From Lentimicrobium sp. L6 (GTDB lineage: Bacteria; Bacteroidota; Bacteroidia; Bacteroidales; UBA12170), in assembly GCF_013166655.1 (NCBI RefSeq), contig NZ_JABKCA010000020.1, positions 1-64,000 on the forward strand: a stretch of DNA of 64,000 bases, given 5' to 3'. Positions within the stretch are counted from its first letter, which is position 1. The number at the start of each line of letters is the position of its first letter. Under the pieces are notes generated by a model. The model had not been told where the DNA came from, did not search any database, and was given only the letters and a program-made list of their open reading frames with translations. Shown here one piece after another: positions 1 through 8,212 of this stretch. The position numbers and the translations under genes are program-made.

Positions 1-313
1 ACCGATTGCTTACGCTTCGATTAAATTACACGAGACTTAAATGGGTAACCCTATCCGCTAATTTTCAACCCATATCGCTTCGCTATGATTCCTGGTTTCC
101 AAATTATTGTAAAGTATAAAATGACTCTAGCGAAATGACAAAAATTCATTATAATCTTTTCTTTTTCTTTAAATTTTGAAATTAAAAAATAGACCTAATA
201 ATTGGTTTACAAACATAATAATAATATTACAACCTTTGACTGTACTTACTTTTTTTTGCTCATAGATATAGTATAAGCTGAAGAGCAAAGCTCTATTTAT
301 TACAATATCAGAA
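1..313. other. Gene-free left edge with possible degenerate repeat
   Basis: No convincing reading frame is seen here. The first ~110 bases are visibly richer in G and C than the AT-rich stretch after them. They hold an interrupted inverted repeat, ATGGGT at 41-46 against ACCCAT at 68-73, and two similar words (gcttacgcttcgat at 8-21 and atcgcttcgctatgat near 74-89). This looks like a decayed intergenic repeat rather than a gene, but its type cannot be named from this copy alone. Confidence 0.3.
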
Positions 314-922
314 TCACTCATTATCAAAACTATATTTCCTGTTTTCTATTTCAACTTCAACAAGTCTTATAACAGCTTCTGGCAACTGTCTAGTCCCATT
401 TTTCATTTCAAGCAATTCATTATCAGTTTTATTCATTAGAATAGTCTCCCAATCATAGTTACCTATATAGCCAGTACCATAATTTAAAGTTCGTTTAAAT
501 AAAGACAAATGCCTTAAAAAAGAGATAGCATGCCTAAAAAAGGCCAATATCAATAAACCTAAAGCAAAGTAAAGAGGGAACTCAATATCTCCAACACCCT
601 TTAATAAGATTAAAGGATATAAAATTATTATTAAAAAATAAGTAATTGTTAAACGAGTATAATCAATAGTATATTCAACAAGTCTTAGTCCTTCTTTTTC
701 TTTTATTATAAGTCTTGCATTCCCAATTCCTATCCATAGATTAAAGTTAAAATCTGGTTTTAATCTAAAGAAATCGTTTTCAATCAATATCTCATTTTTC
801 CTTTTATAAAACATTTCATCACAATAGGAATCTTTAAAACTTAACCAAAAGTTCTTTAAAACAGCATTATTTGGCGTATCATCCAATTCTTGCCTAAAAG
901 ATATTTTAAATGGTGTTTTCAA
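314..922 (-). CDS. Hypothetical membrane protein with a two-helix hairpin
   Basis: This 202-residue protein is not recognised. The N-terminal ~90 residues are soluble and polar. Two closely spaced hydrophobic segments follow, at roughly residues 91-108 and 115-132, separated by a short charged loop, then a basic stretch (FFRHAISFLRHLSLFKR). The tail is soluble and polar, beginning with a GNYDWE-type segment. The plain reading is an inner-membrane hairpin with both ends in the cytoplasm, since positive charges flank the second helix. It stands alone on the minus strand, diverging from the TetR gene, with ~200 bases between the two starts and no obvious partner. The codon use is AT-rich like its neighbours and the frame is intact, so it is probably a real gene. 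No function can be proposed. Confidence 0.6.
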   Translation of the reverse strand: MKTPFKISFRQELDDTPNNAVLKNFWLSFKDSYCDEMFYKRKNEILIENDFFRLKPDFNFNLWIGIGNARLIIKEKEGLRLVEYTIDYTRLTITYFLIIILYPLILLKGVGDIEFPLYFALGLLILAFFRHAISFLRHLSLFKRTLNYGTGYIGNYDWETILMNKTDNELLEMKNGTRQLPEAVIRLVEVEIENRKYSFDNE

Positions 923-1079
923 TATTTACATTTTATGGTATTCAGATTTTACTCTTGCAATTTATAAAACTTAAATGGTATTCACATTGAAGGATAGAAT
1001 GTTTTTTTATTATGGTTGTTGTACTACTGAAGTTAGAATTTTAGAATAAAATCATTCAGTAAATCATCACATTAAACAC

Positions 1080-1116
1080 TTGCCATACCAATCAGTCGGT
1101 ATTTACCGTATCTTTG
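1080..1116 (+). promoter_or_regulatory. Promoter with embedded TetR-type operator
   Basis: A Bacteroidota -7 element TATCTTTG lies at 1109-1116, with TTGCC at 1080-1084 as the likely -33 element. Between them, at 1085-1102, is an imperfect 18-bp palindrome (ATACC ... GGTAT arms, 12 of 18 positions symmetric) of the size and ACCnnnnnnGGT shape bound by TetR-family dimers. It sits between the two promoter elements, so a bound repressor would block RNA polymerase. Self-repression by the downstream TetR is the natural inference. Only 4 bases separate the -7 element from the ATG. Confidence 0.65.
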
Positions 1117-1120
1117 CAGT

Positions 1121-1750
1121 ATGAAAACTAAGGAAAACATTCTTACTCAATCTTTTCAGCTCTTTATAAACGAGGGCTATAAAGAAGTTTCTATTCAAAA
1201 TATAGTGAGCCATTGTGGTATTTCTAAGGGTGCCTTTTATCACCATTTCAAATCGAAAAATGATTTATATGAGGAGGTTTTAAATCGATTTTTCTTCAAT
1301 TATTTTAATGAATCGGATTTCGATTATAGTCAGGAGAAAAATCTGAAAGACAAGCTGGGTGAGTTTGTGGAGCATTTGATTAGCCCCTATGAGGAATTAC
1401 TGGAACTAACCTCTCGCAAAGATTTATTGGCTTATTTTCGTTTCCTTTTTCAATCGGCAGCATCACAAGACTCCATACAATATAAAATCAATAGACATTT
1501 TTATAAGAAAGGTTATTATTTGGAGTTATTGCTTAAAGAAGAGCTGAAACAACAAAATATGGCCATAGCTATTGACGCCAAGAAAACGGCGCGATTATTA
1601 CTGAGCATTGTTTTGGGGATGACCGTTTTAGATGGTATTTATGATGCAGCAAAGATAAAATCACATTTACATGAATCATTAGACATCATGATTCAAATAT
1701 TAGTAAAAAAAGAATATCGTCAAGCTCAATTAGAACTTGAATTTAATTAA
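1121..1750 (+). CDS. TetR/AcrR family transcriptional regulator
   Basis: This 209-residue protein has a typical TetR N-terminal DNA-binding domain over residues ~1-50. It opens MKTKENILTQSFQLF, continues through an NEGY and a VSIQNIV segment, and has the recognition helix GISKGAFYHHFKSK. The C-terminal ~150 residues are a helical ligand/dimer domain with no recognisable ligand signature. The start is secure because the conserved helix begins directly at this Met. The gene is followed after 9 bases by an aldehyde dehydrogenase, so the pair is almost certainly one transcript. A likely operator overlaps its own promoter. The inferred role is a repressor that senses an aldehyde, fatty compound or xenobiotic and derepresses itself and the dehydrogenase. 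The effector cannot be read from the sequence. Confidence 0.9.
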   Translation: MKTKENILTQSFQLFINEGYKEVSIQNIVSHCGISKGAFYHHFKSKNDLYEEVLNRFFFNYFNESDFDYSQEKNLKDKLGEFVEHLISPYEELLELTSRKDLLAYFRFLFQSAASQDSIQYKINRHFYKKGYYLELLLKEELKQQNMAIAIDAKKTARLLLSIVLGMTVLDGIYDAAKIKSHLHESLDIMIQILVKKEYRQAQLELEFN

Positions 1751-1759
1751 TACTAGGGC

Positions 1760-3127
1760 ATGAATTATCAAGAAATCATAAAAAGTCAGCAGGATTTTTT
1801 TAATTCCAATGCGACCAAACCACTTCATTTTCGCAAAGAACAATTGAAAAAGTTTCAATCCGTTTTAAAATCTAATGAAGCTTTATTATACAAAGCCATC
1901 TTTAAGGATTTTAAGAAATCAGAATTTGAAACCTATGCCACAGAGTTAGGAATGATTTATGAAGAACTGATTCATCACCTCAAGAATATCAAACTTTGGT
2001 CGACGAAAAAATACATCTCCACCAATCTGGCCAATTTCTTAGGTTCTAGCTATATCATGCCCGAGCCTCTTGGGAATGTTTTAGTGATAGGGGCTTGGAA
2101 TTACCCCTATCTTTTGTCATTACAACCTGTGATTTCAGCCATGGCAGCTGGAAATACTGTTATCATTAAACCCAGTGAATTGGCTCCATATACCAGCCAA
2201 GTCATGGCGAAAATCATCAATGAGAATTTTCCTACTCATTATATGCAAGTTTGGGAAGGCGGCATTGAGGAGACCACGGAAATCCTCAAACTTCGATTTG
2301 ATAAGATATTCTATACCGGTAGCGCTATAGTGGGTAAGATAGTGATGAAAGCTGCAGCTGAGCATCTTTGCCCAGTGATTTTGGAACTTGGAGGTAAGAG
2401 TCCGGCTCTAGTAACCAAGAGCGCTTCCATTAAAATGACAGCCAAAAGACTAGCTTGGGGGAAATTCCTTAATGGTGGTCAAACTTGTGTGGCTCCAGAT
2501 TATATTCTCGTTGATAAAAGTGTGAAAGCAAAATTAATAGCGGAACTCATCAAACAAATCAAAAAAATTCATGGTGAACATCCTCAAAAAAGTGAGGCCT
2601 TTGTAAGAATTATAAATAATCGACATTACGATCGCTTACTTGCATTATTAGACGAAAAGAAAATCATCTTCGGTGGAGAAACCGATGAGAAAGATTTATA
2701 TATCTCCCCTACCATCATGGATCATATCGAATGGAATGACAAGGTGATGCAAGAAGAAATATTTGGACCTATATTACCCATAATAGAATATGAAAATTTA
2801 GAGGAGGCCATTAAGCAGGTTAAATCTCGTGAAAAGCCACTGGCACTCTATTTATTCACCCACAAGAGAAGTACGAGTAAACGAGTTTTCAGTGAGCTTT
2901 CCTTTGGTGGAGGTGGATTAAACGAATGCATCATGCATCTAACCAATCCCGGACTACCCTTTGGAGGAGTGGGATACTCAGGAATGGGAAATTATCATGG
3001 CGAAAATGGTTTTAAAGCCTTTAGTCATCAAAAAAGTATCATTCAAAAAACAAATTGGTTTGAGCCATTTGTAAAATATGCACCCTATAATGGATTGAAG
3101 TTATGGTTGCTAAAAAAGTTGATGTAG
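1760..3127 (+). CDS. NAD(P)-dependent aldehyde dehydrogenase, class 3 (fatty aldehyde type)
   Basis: This 455-residue protein oxidises an aldehyde to the carboxylic acid with NAD(P)+. Its length and features fit the compact ALDH3 group, which includes fatty and coniferyl aldehyde dehydrogenases, rather than the ~490-residue ALDH1/2 type. Visible motifs are the cofactor-binding segment IGAWNYPYLLSLQPVISA, the KPSELAP motif, the general-base motif ELGGKSP, and the catalytic cysteine in NGGQTCVAPDY. The C-terminus ends in a hydrophobic, basic stretch (YAPYNGLKLWLLKKLM), as in membrane-associated fatty aldehyde dehydrogenases. It follows the TetR gene by 9 bases with no promoter between. The substrate is inferred only: a medium- or long-chain aldehyde, or detoxification of a reactive aldehyde. 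Confidence 0.9.
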   Translation: MNYQEIIKSQQDFFNSNATKPLHFRKEQLKKFQSVLKSNEALLYKAIFKDFKKSEFETYATELGMIYEELIHHLKNIKLWSTKKYISTNLANFLGSSYIMPEPLGNVLVIGAWNYPYLLSLQPVISAMAAGNTVIIKPSELAPYTSQVMAKIINENFPTHYMQVWEGGIEETTEILKLRFDKIFYTGSAIVGKIVMKAAAEHLCPVILELGGKSPALVTKSASIKMTAKRLAWGKFLNGGQTCVAPDYILVDKSVKAKLIAELIKQIKKIHGEHPQKSEAFVRIINNRHYDRLLALLDEKKIIFGGETDEKDLYISPTIMDHIEWNDKVMQEEIFGPILPIIEYENLEEAIKQVKSREKPLALYLFTHKRSTSKRVFSELSFGGGGLNECIMHLTNPGLPFGGVGYSGMGNYHGENGFKAFSHQKSIIQKTNWFEPFVKYAPYNGLKLWLLKKLM

Positions 3128-3242
3128 GTGGGGAGATTGGGGGATCGATAGACTTAGTGACTTAAAAAGAAATGTTTCAGAGTTGAAGAATTGTAAATTT
3201 ATGAATAAATTCTTCGTGCCTTAGTGGCAAAAAAAAGTGAAT

Positions 3243-3881
3243 ATGAAAATAAAAGCAAGAGATTATAGCAAACAAGAAGAGTTTTGGAACATCCTAACTC
3301 ATGGCTTAGGTTTGGCACTCAGTATTCCTGCATTGGTATTATTGGTGGTGTTTGCAAGCATATATGGAACAGCATGGCATATCGTAAGTTTTAGTATTTA
3401 TGGAGCAACATTGGTTACTTTATACGCTGCTTCTACCCTATTTCATGCGACCAAAAAGAAAAAGACACGATTGAAACTCAATGTTTTTGATCACAGTAGT
3501 ATTTTTCTTTTGATAGCAGGAACCTATACTCCATTTTTACTCGTTACACTAAGAGGCCCTTGGGGTTGGTCACTATTCGGAGTCATTTGGGGATTAGCCA
3601 TCACCGGAGCCATCCTCAAATTGTTTTTTACTGGTCGCTTCGACAAAATTTCTACTGCCATCTATGTATTGATGGGCTGGATGATCATTATTGCCATTAA
3701 GCCATTGATAGAAAGCTTCAGCGGTCCTGGACTCTTCTGGTTAATAGCTGGAGGAGTAAGCTATAGTATTGGAGCTATCTTTTATTTGCTACACAAACTA
3801 CCTTATAATCACGCCATTTTCCACGTTTTCGTATTACTAGGCAGTATTGCGCATTTTGTAGCTGTTTTCTTTTATGTGTAA
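3243..3881 (+). CDS. Hemolysin III / YqfA family (PAQR-like) membrane protein
   Basis: This 212-residue protein has about seven transmembrane helices and the hallmarks of the bacterial HlyIII family. These are the N-terminal EEFWNILTHGLG segment, an S...H pair in STLFHAT, the DHSSIFLLIAGTYTPF motif, and a C-terminal HAIFHVFVLLGSIAHF segment with paired histidines. In the PAQR superfamily these His and Asp residues form an intramembrane zinc site resembling ceramidase-type hydrolases. The bacterial members' substrate is not settled and the name hemolysin is historical. I prefer the ATG at 3243 over the in-frame GTG two codons upstream (3237). The gene stands alone, flanked on both sides by non-coding, repeat-like sequence. 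Confidence 0.88.
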   Translation: MKIKARDYSKQEEFWNILTHGLGLALSIPALVLLVVFASIYGTAWHIVSFSIYGATLVTLYAASTLFHATKKKKTRLKLNVFDHSSIFLLIAGTYTPFLLVTLRGPWGWSLFGVIWGLAITGAILKLFFTGRFDKISTAIYVLMGWMIIIAIKPLIESFSGPGLFWLIAGGVSYSIGAIFYLLHKLPYNHAIFHVFVLLGSIAHFVAVFFYV

Positions 3882-4137
3882 ATTAAAAGAAAGTAATTAT
3901 TTAGTACTCCTACTCCCAATTTAAAAGTCCTGTTGAAGGAAGGAAATGAAGAGCTGCCGAGCTGGAGACCGAGTGATAAATGGCTAAAAATAGTAAATTG
4001 GGTTGTAAAGAATGCTAAAAATGGTAAAAGATTAATGCTTCATAATTCTTTGCGTCTCTTTGGCTGGGCGTGACCTATTACCATTTAGAGTGTCAACAAA
4101 ACATTTAACCGAAGAATTTACCTCCCACTAAAAGAAC

Positions 4138-5112
4138 CTACTTCTCCCGAGAAATAGAATACTCCACCAAACCTCTCAAAGCATCAAGATAAGGACTAGG
4201 TTCTTGTCCATTTAAGAGTGCTAAAGCCTCATCTACCAATTCATTCATTTTAAATTTTGCATAATCAATTCCTCCACTCTGGTTTACTTGTGCTATGATT
4301 CCCTGAACTTTTTCTGGATTCTGATGGTGTTTCTTTATGGTTCTGATGACTTTTCGCTTTTCAGAGGAATCCATATTCTGAAGCATATATATTAATGGCA
4401 AAGTCATCTTTTGCTCTTTAACATCTATTCCTTTTGGTTTTCCGATATCTCCTGCTGTTTTAAAATCGAAAATATCATCTTTAATCTGAAAAGCTAGTCC
4501 TACTTTTTCTCCAAACAAACGCATTTTCTCCACCACTTCTGCTGAGGCATTTACCGAAGCTGCACCCACTTCACAACAACTGGCGATTAAACTGGCCGTT
4601 TTCTTGCGAATGATTTCAAAATAAACCTCCTCCGTAATATCTAATCGGCGCGCTTTCTCTATTTGCAATAATTCTCCCTCACTCATCTCCTGAGTGGCCT
4701 TTGAGACTATCTTTAATAGATGATAGTCATCATGGTTCAAGGATAACATTAAGCCTTTTGACAACAAAAAATCACCAGATAGCACCGCTATCTTATTCTT
4801 CCAGAGTGCATTTAATGAAAAGAACCCTCTCCTTTCGTTGGCATCGTCCACCACATCATCATGTACTAAAGTTGCAGTATGAAGCAATTCTATCAAAGAA
4901 GCAGCTCTATAGGTTGCGGGATTTATTTCACCAGAAATATGAGCAGTCAACATGACAAACATAGGACGCATTTGCTTACCTTTCTGCTTATAGAGATATT
5001 TGAGTATCACATCGAGAAGAGCCACATCGGTATTCATAGCTTCCTTAAATACTATCTCAAACTCTGCGAATTCCTGTTTTAAAAGTTTCTTTATTTCTTT
5101 GGTTATGGACAT
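4138..5112 (-). CDS. Polyprenyl diphosphate synthase (long-chain, IspB type)
   Basis: This 324-residue trans-prenyltransferase of the isoprenoid synthase fold condenses isopentenyl diphosphate units on an allylic primer. It very likely makes the menaquinone side chain. The first Asp-rich motif is HDDVVDDANERRG (~residue 85) and the second is QIKDDIFDFK (~residue 210). The KGKQMRPMFV segment carries the conserved Lys and Arg that bind the diphosphate. Residues just before the first Asp-rich motif are small (HTATLV), as in long-chain rather than C15/C20 enzymes. The exact chain length cannot be read. The gene is monocistronic, and a TAnnTTTG element only 5 bases upstream of the ATG suggests a leaderless mRNA. 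Confidence 0.92.
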   Translation of the reverse strand: MSITKEIKKLLKQEFAEFEIVFKEAMNTDVALLDVILKYLYKQKGKQMRPMFVMLTAHISGEINPATYRAASLIELLHTATLVHDDVVDDANERRGFFSLNALWKNKIAVLSGDFLLSKGLMLSLNHDDYHLLKIVSKATQEMSEGELLQIEKARRLDITEEVYFEIIRKKTASLIASCCEVGAASVNASAEVVEKMRLFGEKVGLAFQIKDDIFDFKTAGDIGKPKGIDVKEQKMTLPLIYMLQNMDSSEKRKVIRTIKKHHQNPEKVQGIIAQVNQSGGIDYAKFKMNELVDEALALLNGQEPSPYLDALRGLVEYSISREK

Positions 5113-5117
5113 GTGAG

Positions 5118-5125
5118 CAAATTTA
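5118..5125 (-). promoter_or_regulatory. -7 promoter element of the polyprenyl synthase gene
   Basis: Read on the minus strand this is TAAATTTG, followed by CTCAC and then the ATG at 5112. With a transcription start a few bases after the element, the message would begin at or next to the start codon. Confidence 0.55.
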
Positions 5126-5237
5126 GGGAAATTTGTGGAATGATAAGATTTTGGGATTCATAAATCACAACCAACTCACTTTAGGAAACTAAGCTACTCA
5201 GAACAAAAAAAGCCCTGCAAAAGCAAGGCTAAATCTG

Positions 5238-5312
5238 TGGGATATACTGGATTCGAACCAGTGACTTCTACCCTGTCAAGGTAACACTCTAAACCAACTG
5301 AGTTAATATCCC
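5238..5312 (-). tRNA. tRNA-Val (anticodon GAC)
   Basis: The minus strand folds into a complete 75-nt cloverleaf. The acceptor stem is GGGATAT/ATATCCC, the D-stem ACTC/GAGT, the anticodon stem TTACC/GGTAG with loop TTGACAG, and the T-arm ACTGG-TTCGAAT-CCAGT, with discriminator A. The anticodon at positions 34-36 is GAC, which reads valine codons GUC and GUU. The 3' CCA is not encoded, so it must be added by a tRNA nucleotidyltransferase. It lies between the polyprenyl synthase and relA genes, all on the minus strand. Confidence 0.95.
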
Positions 5313-5356
5313 ATGAGCTGCAAAATTAGGAAATAATTCCTAATTTCCATACGCTT

Positions 5357-7522
5357 TTATGAATCCAATCTAAATACCTGATTGATACCATTTATCGATT
5401 TGAGTTTCTCTAAAAGCGCCTCTAAATGCTGACTATCTTGAACCAACAATCCTACTTTTCCTTCGAATAAACCTCCTTTTGAGATAAAATTCATGGAAAT
5501 AATATTCACTTTCATTTCATTAGATATCACTTGTGTAATGCGATTGGCTTGTCCCATTGTATCGGTACCTAAAATACTAATGCTGGTTTTAAAATTGACT
5601 TTCTTATTATTAGCACGCCATTTAGCTTCAATGATTCGATAAGGATACCGTTTCCTCATTTCTGCAGCATTGGGACAGGTATTACGATGTACTGATATTC
5701 CTTTGGTAACAGTAACAAAGCCGAAAATTTTATCTCCTTGTATGGGGCTACAACATTTAGCCAATTGAAAATTTATGCCATCAATCTTATCAATGACCAA
5801 AACATCTTGATGAGAAGATTCTAACTCATCCTCTTCTACTTCATGCAAGCTGTCATTTATTGAATCGAAGGAAGTAGTAATATGTTTATCCTCCTCATTT
5901 TCTTCCTCTTGGATGAGTTTTTTCAAATCAAGAGGATCTATTTTCTCCAAAGCGATATTTTGAAACAACTCATAATGCTCTCTTAGTTTTAGTTTATGTA
6001 CCAATTCATCGATTACATTCTGATTAAAATCTAGTTTCCAATTTTTAAACTTTCTTTCTAATATTTCTTTCCCTCGTTTGATATCAATGGTTCTCTGTAC
6101 ATCTAATGCTTTACGAATTTTTGTTTTCGTTCTTGAGGAGGCTACAAAATTGATCCAATCTACACTAGGCTTTTGATTTTTTGAAGTAATAATACTCACC
6201 TGGTCACCATTACGAAGCACATGCTTTATGGGGACTACTTTTCCATTGACTTGGGCATTGATACACTTATTTCCCACTTCACTATGTATGGAATAGGCAA
6301 AATCCAATACCGTAGCTCCATATTTTAGTTTTTTTAAATCACCACCAGGTGTAAAAACAAAAACCTCGTTAGTAAATTTATCAGGCTGAATTTGACCTGA
6401 ATCTTTAATCTTAGATTCATCACCAATAGCTTTTCTAATTTCACTCAACCAGAAATCAATGCCTTGACTTCCCTTGCCTCCTTTATAGCGCCAATGGGCC
6501 GCCATACCGTTTTCCGCTTCCTCATCCATCCTAGCAGTGCGAATCTGTACTTCTGTCCATCTGCCATCCTCATCTTTTACCGTGGTATGCAAACTCTCAT
6601 AGCCAGATCCTTTTGGCATAGTAATCCAATCCCGCATTCTACTCAAACTAGATTCATAAAGATTGGTCACAATCGAATAAGCATGCCAACAAGTTTCTTT
6701 TTCCTTCTCCTTATCACTATCCAGTATTAATCGAATAGCCCACAAATCATAAACCTTTTCAAAAGGGATATTTTGCTTCTGCATCTTAGTATAGATAGAG
6801 TTGATGGACTTAAGCCTGCTTTTAATCTTGTACTGCAAACCTTGTGCATTCATTTCCATAATTAATGGAGCAATAAATTTATTGATGATTTTATTCCTCT
6901 CTTTTTCACTTTCTGCAAGTTTGGTTTTAATGCTATCGTATATTTCAGGTTCTTGTATACTCAAAACCAAATCTTCCATTTCCGATTTAATCACATAGAA
7001 ACCCAGCCGATGTGCAATGGGAATAAAAACAGTAATGGCTCCATTGAGCACCTGAACCTTTTGCTCAAAGGATTGGATTTTTTCATAATTCCGGAGGAGG
7101 TAATGACTAGCCGATAGCAAAATCAAAAGAGAACGAGTATCTCGAGCAAGACTGAGCACCAATTGTCTTTGCATATCGGCTTGTCCTAGTGCTTTATCAT
7201 GCTTTACGGCTCTTACCTTTTGAACTCCTTCTAAAATCCGATGGATTTCTTCTCCATAATTATCTTTAACTTCCTTTGGTGGTTCTTTATAAGGATAGAT
7301 AAATGCAAGAGTGGCTGCAGTAAATACATTACTCTGTGTTTTTAAATTTGTTTGTAAAATTGATTTCATTCCAAGCATGAGTTCCATGTTTGGAATTCCT
7401 TGATAAATATCTGAAGCGACTTTTTTTTGATCAAATTCTTTCAGTACTTTCTTGTATAAAGTGGCCCCTTTTTCATCTGCTACTTTATCTATATAATTGA
7501 TAAAAGGTTCTAATCTTTTCAT
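5357..7522 (-). CDS. relA: RelA/SpoT homologue, (p)ppGpp synthetase with degenerate hydrolase domain
   Basis: This 721-residue long-form RSH protein makes the alarmone (p)ppGpp from ATP and GDP/GTP during starvation. The synthetase domain (~residues 230-350) is intact: SIYTKMQKQNIPFEKVYDLW, RDWITMPKGSGYESLHTTV, EVQIRTARMDEEAENG and AAHWRYKG. A TGS domain follows (EVFVFTPGGDLKKL..., ~390-450), then a zinc-finger-like region with AKCCSPIQGD and a C-terminal ACT domain. The N-terminal HD hydrolase domain is recognisable in outline (the GEEIHRILEGVQKVRAV and PIAHRLGFY segments), but the catalytic HDxxED site reads AFIYPY and the second DRLHN site reads SASHYLL. Hydrolase activity should therefore be absent, as in E. 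coli RelA. A separate bifunctional Rel or a hydrolase elsewhere would be needed to remove ppGpp. Confidence 0.93.
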   Translation of the reverse strand: MKRLEPFINYIDKVADEKGATLYKKVLKEFDQKKVASDIYQGIPNMELMLGMKSILQTNLKTQSNVFTAATLAFIYPYKEPPKEVKDNYGEEIHRILEGVQKVRAVKHDKALGQADMQRQLVLSLARDTRSLLILLSASHYLLRNYEKIQSFEQKVQVLNGAITVFIPIAHRLGFYVIKSEMEDLVLSIQEPEIYDSIKTKLAESEKERNKIINKFIAPLIMEMNAQGLQYKIKSRLKSINSIYTKMQKQNIPFEKVYDLWAIRLILDSDKEKEKETCWHAYSIVTNLYESSLSRMRDWITMPKGSGYESLHTTVKDEDGRWTEVQIRTARMDEEAENGMAAHWRYKGGKGSQGIDFWLSEIRKAIGDESKIKDSGQIQPDKFTNEVFVFTPGGDLKKLKYGATVLDFAYSIHSEVGNKCINAQVNGKVVPIKHVLRNGDQVSIITSKNQKPSVDWINFVASSRTKTKIRKALDVQRTIDIKRGKEILERKFKNWKLDFNQNVIDELVHKLKLREHYELFQNIALEKIDPLDLKKLIQEEENEEDKHITTSFDSINDSLHEVEEDELESSHQDVLVIDKIDGINFQLAKCCSPIQGDKIFGFVTVTKGISVHRNTCPNAAEMRKRYPYRIIEAKWRANNKKVNFKTSISILGTDTMGQANRITQVISNEMKVNIISMNFISKGGLFEGKVGLLVQDSQHLEALLEKLKSINGINQVFRLDS

Positions 7523-7650
7523 TGGTATTCATTTTTAGTAGTAAAATGCAAAAGCATCAATACTCAACTTATTCTCTCATTCTCTCATTCCCTCATTCTC
7601 CTTTAAACGCTACAACATTCAAACAACAGAAACTGAAGATATAAAAAATG

Positions 7651-8139
7651 CTAATCTAAATACTGTGACATCCTCAGTTTTCCTTTGCTTATCTTTCTTA
7701 TTTTGCACCTAATGGTTTTCACCTGATATCCTTTTTTTTCTTGATGATGCGAAATGGTTTGCAATAATGTCTTTATACCATCAGGTCCTTCAATGGCTAA
7801 AAACAGTTCTTCCTCATTAAATTTATTCTTCTTCCATTCTTGACCAATATAGTTGCAGGTATATATTTCTCCTTCACTATATAATGGATGTTTGGGTTCA
7901 AAAAACACTTGACCTTTACAATTAATTCTATCTATCCTCACTGGAATGACATCTCCTATATTAAATCCAAAAGATTCATAACACTCAGCTTCCATCATAT
8001 GTTTCTGACCAAAGGGGTCTTCAATAATAAAATATAACATCTCATCGGGTGCTATTGTTGTCTTCAATATTTTGAAATCATAATACTTGTTTTCTTGAAG
8101 TTGTCCTTGTTTATTCTTTATATACTCTGGTGCTGACAT
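7651..8139 (-). CDS. Conserved hypothetical protein with OB/S1-like segments
   Basis: This 162-residue soluble protein is not assigned to a named family. It appears to be two related beta-rich halves. Residues ~15-75 include a segment resembling S1/OB strands, with a GDVIPVRIDRINCKGQVFFE core followed by EPKHPLY. Residues ~80-160 have a similar layout ending in TIRCKIRKISKGKLRMSQYL. Such folds usually bind RNA or single-stranded nucleic acid, but this is inference from shape only. There is no signal peptide or membrane segment. The gene starts just after the intrinsic terminator of the floA transcript and lies ~130 bases upstream of relA on the same strand, so it may be expressed by read-through or from a promoter hidden in the terminator region. 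Confidence 0.65.
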   Translation of the reverse strand: MSAPEYIKNKQGQLQENKYYDFKILKTTIAPDEMLYFIIEDPFGQKHMMEAECYESFGFNIGDVIPVRIDRINCKGQVFFEPKHPLYSEGEIYTCNYIGQEWKKNKFNEEELFLAIEGPDGIKTLLQTISHHQEKKGYQVKTIRCKIRKISKGKLRMSQYLD

Positions 8140-8150
8140 GGTCTGTTTTT

Positions 8151-8191
8151 ATAAAAAAAGCGTTTATGCTTCAGGTGAGACATAAACGCTT
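8151..8191 (-). terminator. Intrinsic terminator of the nfeD-floA transcript
   Basis: The arms AAGCGTTTATG (8158-8168) and CATAAACGCTT (8181-8191) form a perfect 11-bp stem with a 12-nt loop. Read on the minus strand it is followed at once by a run of T, the normal layout of a Rho-independent terminator. It lies 20-60 bases after the floA stop codon. Confidence 0.85.
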
Positions 8192-8212
8192 CTTAATCAT
8201 TATTTATCTACC

